Source of the DNA: Bacillota bacterium
GTDB taxonomy: Bacteria > Bacillota > Clostridia > TANB77 > CAG-465
Reading direction: 5' to 3'
Assembly (NCBI GenBank): GCA_023410645.1
Contig: JAEYPQ010000054.1
Coordinates: 1-23,568, forward strand
Length of the DNA: 23,568 nt
The position numbers and the translations under genes are program-made. The notes beneath the pieces were generated by a model. The model was not told the origin of the DNA. It saw only the letters and a list, made by a program, of their open reading frames with translations, and did not search any database. Positions 1 to 8,907 of the stretch are shown in pieces (the first letter of the stretch is position 1; the number at the start of each line of letters is the position of its first letter).

Positions 1-2406
1 GGAAGTGTAAAACAAGACTGGACAGAATATAAAGGACCAATAAATGTAGATTTAAACAATACAGTAATATATGCAAGAGGTCAAGATGATGCAGAGGTAT
101 GGTCAAATCAAGCAGTAAAGAAGATAATAAATATAGATGAGACATCTCCAGAAATACACTTAACAGCAGACTTAGAAAAAGTAGCTCAAAATGTACAAAT
201 AAAAGTAAGTGTAACAGATGATGTAAAAGTACAGAAGGTAAAATGGGCAGCAGGAATACAAGGAGAAAGCTACTTTAAAACAGGTGGAACAGAGATAAAT
301 AACAATAGTGTAGTAAAGATAACACAGAATGGATATTACACATTCTATGCAGAAGATGGAGTAGGAAATACACAAGTATATACATTAAATGTAGAAAACA
401 TAGATTTAACACCACCGGCAATAGATATACAAGTTACACCAGAAACAACGGTTGGTATATCAGTACAAATAACAATAAACTATGGAGATAGTACAACAAA
501 ACAGTATAAAATTGGTGAATCAAACACAACATGGAGCAACTACACTGGAGTAATAACATTAACATCAAATACAGTATTAGCAAATAATTGGAAAAACAGT
601 GATGGAACAGTAACAATATATGCAAAAGGAAAAGATGCAGTAGGAAATGAGAAAAATGAAACAAAGAAAGTATTAAATCTAGATTTAGATGTACCAAAAA
701 CACCAGTAATAAATTCAAATGCAGGATACCCGGTACTAACATCATATGGAGTAGAGCTTGATGCAAAAACAACAATAACATATGACACAAGAACAGATAT
801 AGATAATTATTATAGTATAGATAATGGAGCAACATGGTTAAAATATACAGGAGACTTTGATTATCCAGCGGGAACAATAATAGCAAAGAGTATTAAAAAA
901 GATACTGGGCTTGAAATAAGTGTAAGTAAAACTATAGCTATGCCTTCTGATGCAATGAAACCAGAAGCGTATGATGGAAATGATACCACGTACATAACAA
1001 ATTCAACTACTCAATATATGCTAGTTGATAGTAGTATGCAAGGAAAAAACATAAGGATAAAAGCATCACATCCGTGGTCATCATCATATATAGCATTTGA
1101 AGATAATAATCATATAGAAATTTCAAGAATAGAAGAAGCATACGGACTTATTGACTATGATAAAATATATACAATACCAAATGGAACTAAATTTATAAAG
1201 CATACTAAGTTAATAGGAAATGGTAATCCTACTATTTATGAAATACAACCGAGTAATGAAGCAACATTTAGTGCTACAAATGGATATATGTTACTTAATG
1301 CAGATCCAATAAAAGCAATAAAAACACCATATCAAATGGTAAGTATATCATATTTCCCTACAAATACACAAAGATTATATAGAATAGGAACAACCGGTGA
1401 ATGGTTAAACTATCAAGATAAAGCAATATGGGTAAATCAAGGAGAAACAATATACGCTAAAGGAATAGATAAATATGGAAATGAAACTAGGATAATTTCT
1501 AGCTATACAGCAAATGTTATAGATGCAATAAAATCAGAAGCATATGATGGAAATGATACTACATACATAACGAACTCTACAACACAATATATGTTAATTG
1601 ATAGTAGTATGCAAGGAAAAAATATAAGAATAAGAGCATCACATCCATGGTCATCATCATATATAGCATTTGAAGATGATAATCATGTAGAAATTTCAAG
1701 AATAGAAGAAGCATATGGACTTATAGACTATGATAAAATATACACAGTACCAAATGGAGCAAGATGGATAAGACATACAAAATTAACAGGAAATGGTAAT
1801 CCAATTATTTATGAGATACAACCAAGTAATGAACCAACATTTAGTGCTACAAATGGATATATGTTACTTACAGCTGATCCAGCCAAGGCAATAAAAAATC
1901 CATATCAAATGATAAGCATATCATATTTTCCAACAAGTACAAAAAAACTATATAAAATAGGAACAACAGGAGAATGGTTAAACTATCAAAATAAAGCTGT
2001 ATGGGTAAATCAAGGAGAAACAATATATGCCAAAGGAATAGATCAATATGGAAATGAAACTAGGATAATATCTAATTATACAGCAAATGTAATAGATGCA
2101 ATAAAATCAGAAGCATATGATGGAAACGATACTACATACATAACAAACTCCACAACTCAATATATGTTAGTTGATAGTAGTATGCAAGGAAAAAATGTAA
2201 GGATAAAAGCATCACATCCATGGTCATCGTCATATATAGCATTTGAAAATAGTAATCATGTAGAAATTTCAAGAATAGAAGAAGCATATGGACTTATAGA
2301 CTATGATAAGGTATATACAATACCAATTGAAACTAGATGGATAAAACATGTAAAAATAACAGGTAATGGAAATCCTATAATTTATGAAATCCAGAAAGCT
2401 AATTAA
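1..2406 (+). CDS. Giant modular repeat surface protein, 5'-truncated by window edge
   Basis: The reading frame is open from base 1 to a TAA at 2404-2406 (801 codons), so the start lies upstream of the window. Residues 1-316 are Ig/CHB_HEX-like beta modules with a recurring pattern (QYKIG...W..YTG...TIYAKGKD..GN). They match codons of the downstream gene from 5312 on, without net indels. From 949 there are 2.5 copies of a 573-bp unit. Each unit has a discoidin-like half, starting EAYDGNDTTY and ending YEIQ, and a connector half (YQMVSISYFPT, RLYRIGTTGEW, IYAKGID). The last unit stops after the binding half. By analogy with its paralogue, I infer that the missing N-terminus carries a prepilin-like anchor. 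The role is unknown; adhesion or ligand binding at the cell surface is a guess from the architecture. Codons end overwhelmingly in A (aca, gta, ata), unlike the housekeeping genes. Confidence 0.85.
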   Translation, partial: GSVKQDWTEYKGPINVDLNNTVIYARGQDDAEVWSNQAVKKIINIDETSPEIHLTADLEKVAQNVQIKVSVTDDVKVQKVKWAAGIQGESYFKTGGTEINNNSVVKITQNGYYTFYAEDGVGNTQVYTLNVENIDLTPPAIDIQVTPETTVGISVQITINYGDSTTKQYKIGESNTTWSNYTGVITLTSNTVLANNWKNSDGTVTIYAKGKDAVGNEKNETKKVLNLDLDVPKTPVINSNAGYPVLTSYGVELDAKTTITYDTRTDIDNYYSIDNGATWLKYTGDFDYPAGTIIAKSIKKDTGLEISVSKTIAMPSDAMKPEAYDGNDTTYITNSTTQYMLVDSSMQGKNIRIKASHPWSSSYIAFEDNNHIEISRIEEAYGLIDYDKIYTIPNGTKFIKHTKLIGNGNPTIYEIQPSNEATFSATNGYMLLNADPIKAIKTPYQMVSISYFPTNTQRLYRIGTTGEWLNYQDKAIWVNQGETIYAKGIDKYGNETRIISSYTANVIDAIKSEAYDGNDTTYITNSTTQYMLIDSSMQGKNIRIRASHPWSSSYIAFEDDNHVEISRIEEAYGLIDYDKIYTVPNGARWIRHTKLTGNGNPIIYEIQPSNEPTFSATNGYMLLTADPAKAIKNPYQMISISYFPTSTKKLYKIGTTGEWLNYQNKAVWVNQGETIYAKGIDQYGNETRIISNYTANVIDAIKSEAYDGNDTTYITNSTTQYMLVDSSMQGKNVRIKASHPWSSSYIAFENSNHVEISRIEEAYGLIDYDKVYTIPIETRWIKHVKITGNGNPIIYEIQKAN
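949..2403 (+). repeat. Tandem 573-bp coding repeat, 2.5 copies
   Basis: Units begin with GAT-GCA codons at 949, 1522 and 2095, exactly 573 bp (191 codons) apart. The third is cut to 309 bp by the stop codon. Each holds a binding-type half (~103 aa, with AYDGND, SSMQGKN and HPWSSSYIAFE) and a connector half (~88 aa). The copies are nearly identical in protein, with scattered silent and conservative changes, so the array is a likely site of unequal crossing over. Confidence 0.9.
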
Positions 2407-2447
2407 AATTATAAATCTAAAATAATGGAACTTGAATAATTAAATTT

Positions 2448-2497
2448 ACCCCAATTTATTAAACAATAAAAGTTTAATAAGATAGGGGTGATTTTTT
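2448..2497 (+). terminator. Rho-independent terminator after first surface gene
   Basis: The ACCCC arm (2448-2452) and ATTAAAC (2458-2464) pair with GTTTAAT (2472-2478) and GGGGT (2485-2489). The inner part pairs with one mismatch and one bulge, the loop is 7 nt, and TTTTTT follows at 2492-2497. It lies 42 bases after the stop codon and separates the two tandem surface-protein genes transcriptionally. The rest of the 2407-2731 gap holds the next gene's promoter and otherwise featureless AT-rich sequence. Confidence 0.8.
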
Positions 2498-2585
2498 ATG
2501 TAAAAAAATATTTATATAAACAAATTTATACTATTCAAATTACAATATTAAACATCTATCCGTTCAATTAAAGTATGCTTAAATG

Positions 2586-2614
2586 TTGAAAATTGTTTTT
2601 GTATATGATAAAAT
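2586..2614 (+). promoter_or_regulatory. Candidate sigma-A promoter for second surface gene
   Basis: TTGAAA (2586-2591), a 17-nt spacer and TAAAAT (2609-2614). It would give a leader of about 110 nt before the ATG at 2732, which is preceded by GGAGG at 2719-2723. The surroundings are extremely AT-rich, so chance matches are common. Confidence 0.45.
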
Positions 2615-2731
2615 TATCAATTATAATAATTTTAAATATACCTAATAAGTTTTAACTAAAATAAAGCTATATTTAAAAAAATATTTTATCTTAAAATTGT
2701 ATTATTAATTAGAAATATGGAGGCTTGTTAG

Positions 2732-5700
2732 ATGAAAATAAAAAATAAACTCAAAATTAAACAAAGTGGAATAAGTTTAATTGTATTAGTAATAACAATA
2801 ATCGTAGTAATAATAATAGCAACAGCGGTTATAATAGGATTATCAAAAAATAATCCAATGGATAGTGCTAAAAAGGCAAAGTTTATGGCTAATTTCACAA
2901 ATGTGGAAGAAGGCGTTGGTATATATGCAATGAGTAAACTATCAGCAGAAAATACAAGTTATAGTTTGCCACTTGGTGAAAAGGTACCTTTAACAGAAAA
3001 AGAAACAATAAAAAAAGATATACCAACATTAGCAACTAAAATATCAGAATTAAATCCGGGAAAAACAATAGATAATATAGATTTGTATCATATAGATCCC
3101 ACTTTAATAGGAGCAGAGAATCTATATAGTCAAAAAACAAAAGGATATTTAATAGATGTATCAACAAGACAAATCTATGATTATAGTGGAGAATACTTTG
3201 AAGAAGCAAGATGGCATACTCTAGATTCAGGGGTAAAAAATGGAGATTTCCCTGAGATAGTAGATGATGTAATAGACATATGGGATGGATGGATAACATT
3301 ATCACTATACTATCCATCAAATTCAACAGAAAGAAAATGGAGACTAGGAGAATCAGGAGAAATAAGAGGAATAGACTATAATGATTGGGAAGAATATACT
3401 GGACCAATAACAGTAAGACTGTCTGATGTAGAAAATATATGGATAAGTTATGTAGTAGATAATAAAACAGTGATAATACCACCACTAGGAAAAGTACTTG
3501 TAGATATAAGAGCAGATGGAAGTTTATCAGAAACAGTAACAAGTGTAAAAGTAAATATAACATATGATGAAAATGCAACAGTAAAGCAGTATAAAGTAGG
3601 AGATGGAAACTGGCAGGAGTACACAGGAGAATTTACTGTAACAGAATCATCATTAATACAAGCAAAAGCAGAAAAACCTGATAATGTATATAATGAAGCA
3701 GGAGATATAATACAAAATAGAAAAGCAATAGGAACAGATGCATATTATGTAAGATATTATGATGAAAGTAATGGTAACCCTGGTGGTGGTCCTGGTGGCG
3801 AACCAGGAGGCCCAGGAGGTAATCCTGGTGGAGGTACTGGAGGCTCTGGTGGTGGAAGCACAGGCTCTGGAGGAGGAGATTTATGTGGAGATTTAGTACC
3901 AGCTTCCCCAGATATAACATGGACACCAACAACAAAAGCAGAAAGTGTATCAGTAAGTATAAATACACCAGCAGAGGCAGATAGAATATATATAAGAGTA
4001 GGTGACGGGAAATATGTACCATATACAACACCCGTAACAGTGACAAATAATACATGGATAAGAGCATACTATATTACATATGATGGAGAAACATCATGTG
4101 TAAAGAGTAAAAAGGTAGATAATATACAAGGCAAAACAATAGATGGAAAGGTACTACCATACGTATCAATAACATCTACCCCAACATCAAAATATGCAAG
4201 TAAGGTATCAGTGACACTAAATTATTCAGATTCAGATAGTATTGAATATAGTAAAAATGGAATAGTATATACTGCATATACAGGAGCATTTGAAGTAACA
4301 GAAAACTGTACAATATATGCAAGAGCAACAAACGCAAATGGAGTATCAACAGACGTTGAAACCATAACAATAATAGGAGATAAACCACCTGCAAAACCTG
4401 GTGCACTAGCAGTAAATATATCAGTAAATCCAGAACCAGCAGTAACAGATGTAGCAGTAGATAAAGTAAAAGTAAGTATAGAATATGATTCAAAGGCAAC
4501 AGAGAAGTATTACAGAATAGGACAAAGTGGAATATTAACATCATATACAGGAGAATTTGAAGTAACAAGTAATTGCACAATATATGCATATGCAGTAAAT
4601 GAAACATCAAATGGAAGTGATACAAAGGTAATAGATAATATAGTAGATGGAATATCAGAACCAGTAATAACAGGAAATCCAAGAAATACTATACAATCAA
4701 CAAAAACAAAAATATCAATTGAATATGATAAAAATGCAACATTAAGACAATATAAAATAAATTCAAATGGACAATTAAGAAATTATGAAAATACATTTGA
4801 AGTAACCGAAAACTGTGTAATATATGCATATAGCAAAAATTCTAAAGGACAGACATCAACGTCAACATATAGTGTAACAAATATAATACCACCACCTCCA
4901 GTACTAGTACTTGACTATGGAAAATACTTCTTGTTAAAGTTAAATTATCCAGAACAGTCCACTACAAGAGAGTATAAGTGGAAAACAGATGGAACATGGA
5001 AGACATATGATAATCAAGGAATACTACTTATAAAACCAGAATATAAGAATGAGATATTAAATGCAGAGGGAAATATAATAGTAAAAATAAAAGATGAGAA
5101 TGGACAGGAAAAGACATATACAGGAGACTATTATATATTAGATGTAGCACCAAGTGAGATATTTGAAAATCTATTTATGAGATGGGATAGGGTAACACCA
5201 AGTGCACCACAAATAATATTAAGTACAAATGAACCAACAAGAAATTTAACAGCACAAATACAATATGAAAGTTATTTAATAAAGAAAGAATATAAGGTAG
5301 TAAATCCAAATGGAAGTATAAAACAAGATTGGACAGAGTATAAAGGTCCAATAAGTGTAGATGTAAATAACACAGTAATATATGCAAGAGGTCAAGATGA
5401 TGCAGAAGTATGGTCAAATCAAGCAGTAAAGAAGATAATAAATATAGATGAGACATCCCCTGAAATAAAGTTAACAGCAGACTTAGAAAAGGTAGCACAA
5501 AATGTGCAAATAAAAGTAAGTGTAACAGATGATGTGAAAGTACAAAAAGTAAAATGGGCAGCAGGAATACAAGGAGAGAGTTACTTTGCAAATGGTGGAA
5601 ATGATATAAGCAATAATAGTGTAGTAAAGATAACTGGGAATGGCTATTATACATTTTACGCAGAAGATGGAGTAGGAAATAAACAAGTATATACATTAAA

Positions 5701-7708
5701 TGTAGAAAACATAGATTTAACACCACCATCAATAGATATACAAGTGAGTCCTGATACAGCAGTAGGTACATCAGTACAAATAACAATAAACTATGGAGAT
5801 AGTACAATTAAACAATACAAAATAGGTGAAAATAATAATACTTGGACAAATTACACTGGAGTAATAACATTAACATCAAATACAGTATTAGCAAATAATT
5901 GGAAAAATAATGATGGAACAGTAACAATATATGCAAAAGGAAAAGATGCAGTAGGAAATGAAAAAAATGAGACAAAGAAAATACTGAACCTAGATTTAGA
6001 TATTCCTAAGGCACCAGTAATAAACTCAAATGCAGGGTATCCAATACTAGAATTGTATGGAGTAAAATTTGATGCAACAACAACAATAACATATGACACA
6101 AGAAATGATATAGATAATTATTATAGTATAGATAATGGAGCAACATGGAAAAAATATGTAGGAAGTTTTGACTTCCCTACTGGAACTGTAATGGCCAAAA
6201 GTGTAAAGAAAGATACTGGTCTTGAAGTATCGTATAGTAAAACAGTAACAATGCCAGCTGATGCTTTGAAAATGCAAGCATACGATGGTAACGACTCAAC
6301 TTACACAAGTGGAACAAAGCAATATATAAAAATTGATAGTAGTTTGGAAGGGAAAAATATAAGCGTAAAATGGTATGCATATAATTATTCAGGATTTAAT
6401 TCAAATGCAATATCTTTTCAAAATGAAAATAAAGTTGCTATAAGTACAGTATATATAAATAATGGATTTAATAGTACAGCAATATATACAGTACCTAAGG
6501 GAACAAGATGGATATCTTATACTAGTGGAACAGAGAGTTATTTATATGAAATACGAGTAAGTAATGAACCAACATTTAGTGTAACTGATGGATACATGTT
6601 ATTACATGCAGATCCATTAAAGGCAATAAAATCACCATATCAAATGGTAAGTATATCATACTTTCCAACATGTGTACAAAGATTATATAGAATAGGTACA
6701 ACTGGTGAATGGAAAAATTATGAGGATAAAGCTATATCTGTAAATCAAGGTCAAACAATATATGCAAAAGGAATAGATCAATATGGCAATGAGACTAGAA
6801 TTATATCTAGTTATACAGCAAATGTTACAGATGCATTAAAAAAAGAGGGATATGATGATAATGACTCTACTTATACAAGTGGAACTAAGCAATATATTAA
6901 AGTAGATAGTAGTTTAGAAGGGAAAAATATAAGTGTAAAATGGTATGCATATAATTATTCAGGATTTAATTCAAATACAATATCTTTTCAAAATGAAAAT
7001 AAAGGTACTATAAGTACAGTATATATAAATGATGGATTTAACGGTACTAAAATATATACAATACCTATGGGAACAAGATGGATATCTTATAGTAGTGGAA
7101 CACAAAGTTATTTAAATGAAATAAGAGTAAGCAATGAACCAACTTTTAGTGTAACAAATGGATATATGTTATTACATGCGGATCCTTCTAAAATAATAAG
7201 GTCACCATATCAAATGGTAAACATATCTTACTTTCCAACAAGTGTACAAAAGTTATATAGAATAGGTACAACTGGAAATTGGTTAAACTATCAAGATAAT
7301 GCAGTATTAGTAAATCAAGGTCAAACAATATATGCAAAAGGAATAGATAAGTACGGAAATGAAACCAGAATTATATCTAGTTATACAGCAAATGTTACAG
7401 ATGCACTAAAAAAAGAAGCATTCGATGGTAATGATTCTACTTATACAAGTGGAACAAATTTATATATGACAGTAGATAGTAGTTTAGAAGGAAAAAATAT
7501 AAGTGTAAAATGGTATGCATATAATTATGGAGGATATAATAGAAACTCAATATCTTTCCAAAATTCTTCAAAAGTTAATATAAGTACAGTATATATAAAT
7601 GATGGATTTAACGGTACTAAAATATATACAGTTCCTAAAGGAACAAGATGGATATGTTATAGCAGTGGAACACAAAGTTATATAAATGAAATACGAGTTA
7701 GTAATTAA
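2732..7708 (+). CDS. Giant modular repeat surface protein with prepilin-like N-terminus (1658 aa)
   Basis: GGAGG (2719-2723) lies 8 nt before the ATG. The N-terminus has a short basic leader, then Gly13/Ile14 and a hydrophobic helix (about 14-36) in the layout of a type IV prepilin or class III signal. The usual Glu at +5 is Val18. After an N-terminal globular region (to about 345) comes a Gly/Pro-rich linker (348-382), then many beta modules resembling CHB_HEX_C/bacterial Ig repeats (motifs YTGEFEVT, CTIYAYA). A segment at 5312-6259 is shared with the preceding gene. The C-terminal array (6260-7705) is 2.5 copies of a 190-aa unit with a discoidin-like half (DGNDSTY, YEIRVSN) and a connector half. 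The protein is probably exported and surface-displayed, with adhesion or glycan binding inferred only. It has its own promoter and terminator. Confidence 0.9.
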   Translation: MKIKNKLKIKQSGISLIVLVITIIVVIIIATAVIIGLSKNNPMDSAKKAKFMANFTNVEEGVGIYAMSKLSAENTSYSLPLGEKVPLTEKETIKKDIPTLATKISELNPGKTIDNIDLYHIDPTLIGAENLYSQKTKGYLIDVSTRQIYDYSGEYFEEARWHTLDSGVKNGDFPEIVDDVIDIWDGWITLSLYYPSNSTERKWRLGESGEIRGIDYNDWEEYTGPITVRLSDVENIWISYVVDNKTVIIPPLGKVLVDIRADGSLSETVTSVKVNITYDENATVKQYKVGDGNWQEYTGEFTVTESSLIQAKAEKPDNVYNEAGDIIQNRKAIGTDAYYVRYYDESNGNPGGGPGGEPGGPGGNPGGGTGGSGGGSTGSGGGDLCGDLVPASPDITWTPTTKAESVSVSINTPAEADRIYIRVGDGKYVPYTTPVTVTNNTWIRAYYITYDGETSCVKSKKVDNIQGKTIDGKVLPYVSITSTPTSKYASKVSVTLNYSDSDSIEYSKNGIVYTAYTGAFEVTENCTIYARATNANGVSTDVETITIIGDKPPAKPGALAVNISVNPEPAVTDVAVDKVKVSIEYDSKATEKYYRIGQSGILTSYTGEFEVTSNCTIYAYAVNETSNGSDTKVIDNIVDGISEPVITGNPRNTIQSTKTKISIEYDKNATLRQYKINSNGQLRNYENTFEVTENCVIYAYSKNSKGQTSTSTYSVTNIIPPPPVLVLDYGKYFLLKLNYPEQSTTREYKWKTDGTWKTYDNQGILLIKPEYKNEILNAEGNIIVKIKDENGQEKTYTGDYYILDVAPSEIFENLFMRWDRVTPSAPQIILSTNEPTRNLTAQIQYESYLIKKEYKVVNPNGSIKQDWTEYKGPISVDVNNTVIYARGQDDAEVWSNQAVKKIINIDETSPEIKLTADLEKVAQNVQIKVSVTDDVKVQKVKWAAGIQGESYFANGGNDISNNSVVKITGNGYYTFYAEDGVGNKQVYTLNVENIDLTPPSIDIQVSPDTAVGTSVQITINYGDSTIKQYKIGENNNTWTNYTGVITLTSNTVLANNWKNNDGTVTIYAKGKDAVGNEKNETKKILNLDLDIPKAPVINSNAGYPILELYGVKFDATTTITYDTRNDIDNYYSIDNGATWKKYVGSFDFPTGTVMAKSVKKDTGLEVSYSKTVTMPADALKMQAYDGNDSTYTSGTKQYIKIDSSLEGKNISVKWYAYNYSGFNSNAISFQNENKVAISTVYINNGFNSTAIYTVPKGTRWISYTSGTESYLYEIRVSNEPTFSVTDGYMLLHADPLKAIKSPYQMVSISYFPTCVQRLYRIGTTGEWKNYEDKAISVNQGQTIYAKGIDQYGNETRIISSYTANVTDALKKEGYDDNDSTYTSGTKQYIKVDSSLEGKNISVKWYAYNYSGFNSNTISFQNENKGTISTVYINDGFNGTKIYTIPMGTRWISYSSGTQSYLNEIRVSNEPTFSVTNGYMLLHADPSKIIRSPYQMVNISYFPTSVQKLYRIGTTGNWLNYQDNAVLVNQGQTIYAKGIDKYGNETRIISSYTANVTDALKKEAFDGNDSTYTSGTNLYMTVDSSLEGKNISVKWYAYNYGGYNRNSISFQNSSKVNISTVYINDGFNGTKIYTVPKGTRWICYSSGTQSYINEIRVSN
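3773..3877 (+). other. Gly/Pro-rich linker coding segment
   Basis: This encodes residues 348-382 of the giant surface protein, almost entirely Gly with some Pro, Ser, Thr and Asn in GG-P/N/S steps. It is a local G-rich, GC-rich island in a very AT-rich gene and separates the prepilin-like N-terminal domain from the beta-repeat stalk. It reads as a flexible hinge. Confidence 0.85.
5312..6259 (+). repeat. 948-bp segment paralogous to window bases 1-948
   Basis: Bases 5312-6259 align with bases 1-948 of the preceding gene in the same codon phase, with no net length change. In the first 60 bases I count 8 differences, and long stretches further on match closely (for example the QYKIG and KKILNLD regions). 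This is direct evidence of duplication between the two tandem genes. The homology probably extends further upstream, beyond the window edge. Confidence 0.9.
6260..7705 (+). repeat. Tandem 570-bp coding repeat, 2.5 copies
   Basis: Units begin with GAT-GC codons at 6260, 6830 and 7400, exactly 570 bp apart. The third is cut to 306 bp by the stop. The binding half (SSLEGKNISVKWYAYNY, YEIRVSN) is nearly constant within this gene but very different from the one in the array at 949-2403. The connector half (SPYQMV.ISYFPT, IYAKGID) is shared with it. Confidence 0.9.
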
Positions 7709-7732
7709 AATAATAATTTAATATAAATAATT

Positions 7733-7775
7733 AAATAAGAAGATTAAAAATCATTGATTTTTAATCTTCTTATTT
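7733..7775 (+). terminator. Perfect 20-bp stem terminator after second surface gene
   Basis: 7733-7752 is an exact inverted repeat of 7756-7775 with a 3-nt ATT loop. The stem itself contains A- and T-rich runs, so it could work in either direction. It lies 24 bases after the stop codon and just upstream of the fmt promoter. Confidence 0.75.
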
Positions 7776-7851
7776 GGTATTATATAAAATGAATTATACA
7801 GATATAACATAATATAATATTTGCCAATTGAATAAACGTTTGCTTAATGTC

Positions 7852-7880
7852 TTGAAAAAATCTTAATTTTATAGTAATAT
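7852..7880 (+). promoter_or_regulatory. Promoter of the fmt operon
   Basis: TTGAAA (7852-7857), a 17-nt spacer and TAATAT (7875-7880). The ribosome binding site AGGAGG (7896-7901) sits 7 nt before the fmt ATG, giving a short leader. Confidence 0.65.
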
Positions 7881-7908
7881 ATATAGTGTATTTTTAGGAG
7901 GTATTTAA

Positions 7909-8877
7909 ATGAGTAAAAATTTAAGGATAGTTTTTATGGGGACACCAGAATTTGCTGCTAATTCTTTAAGAAAACTAGTCGAGAATGGATATAATGTTAT
8001 AGGATGTTTTACCAATCCAGATAAGCAAAGTGGAAGAGGAATGAAATTTAAATATTCTGAAGTAAAAGAATATGCTTTAAGTAAGGATATTCCTGTTTAT
8101 CAACCTCCAAAATTAAGAAATAATACTGAAGTACTTGATATATTACATGAGCTATCACCTGATGTTATTGTAGTTGTAGCCTATGGTAAAATACTTCCAA
8201 AAGAAATATTAGAGTTTCCTAAATATGGTTGTATTAATGTACATGGATCATTGCTTCCAAATTACAGAGGTGCAGCACCAATTCAATGGAGTATAATTAA
8301 TGGTGATAAAGTTACTGGTATAACTACTATGTTTATGGATGAAGGTATGGATACTGGGGATATGCTTTTAAAACAAGAAGTTGAAATATTAGATGAAGAT
8401 AATTTTGAAACATTACATAATAAATTAAAAGAAGTAGGAGCTGAACTATTAATTAAAACATTGAAAGATTTAGAAAATGGAGAATTAGATAGAATAAAGC
8501 AACCAGAAGAATGTACAATTGCACCTATGATAAATAAAGAGATGACAAAAATAGATTTTAATAAAACGTCAAGAGAAATCTTTAACTTTATAAGAGGTCT
8601 GTCACCTTTCCCTAGTACATATATGGAACAGGATAATGGTACAAAATATAAAGTATATAAATCTAAGATAGTTACAAGTAATGAAGTAGATAATATTATA
8701 ATAAATGAAAATATAAAAAATGGACAAGTAGCATATATTTCTAAAAGTAACTTGTATATAAAATGTGGCGATGGTTTTATAGGAATACTTGAAATACAAC
8801 CTGAAAATGGTAAAAGAATGGATATATCTGCGTTTATAGCTGGTAATAGGCTTAAAATAGGAGATATGTTTAAATAA
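7909..8877 (+). CDS. fmt: Methionyl-tRNA formyltransferase
   Basis: This enzyme transfers a formyl group from 10-formyl-THF to Met-tRNA-fMet, the charged initiator for bacterial translation. At 322 aa it has the family's usual length. The formyltransferase signature is clear: Asn110 and His112 (NVHGSLLPNYRGAAPI) and Asp148 (MDEGMDTGDM) match the catalytic triad, and the N-terminus has the expected Rossmann start (RIVFMGTPEFAA). The C-terminal ~110 residues are the OB-like tRNA-binding domain. A perfect AGGAGG fixes the start. It leads a run with an exonuclease 30 nt downstream and rlmN after it. The adjacent def gene that often precedes fmt is absent. Its substrate tRNA is encoded in the same window at 19865. 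Confidence 0.97.
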   Translation: MSKNLRIVFMGTPEFAANSLRKLVENGYNVIGCFTNPDKQSGRGMKFKYSEVKEYALSKDIPVYQPPKLRNNTEVLDILHELSPDVIVVVAYGKILPKEILEFPKYGCINVHGSLLPNYRGAAPIQWSIINGDKVTGITTMFMDEGMDTGDMLLKQEVEILDEDNFETLHNKLKEVGAELLIKTLKDLENGELDRIKQPEECTIAPMINKEMTKIDFNKTSREIFNFIRGLSPFPSTYMEQDNGTKYKVYKSKIVTSNEVDNIIINENIKNGQVAYISKSNLYIKCGDGFIGILEIQPENGKRMDISAFIAGNRLKIGDMFK

Positions 8878-8907
8878 TATAAATAGAGATAAAAGGAAAA
8901 AATAAAA

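Noticed and set aside
949..2403. Repeat array as a CRISPR or non-coding satellite
   Set aside because: The 573-bp units are in frame, have no spacers, and encode an uninterrupted protein.
940..2406. Separate gene starting at the ATG at 940
   Set aside because: The frame is open without a stop from base 1 and homologous to the downstream paralogue, and no ribosome site precedes 940.
3036..5807. Long minus-strand open frames (up to 210 codons) inside the giant gene
   Set aside because: They are Leu/Tyr-rich shadows caused by the A-ending codon bias of the sense gene, with no ribosome sites and no recognisable domains.
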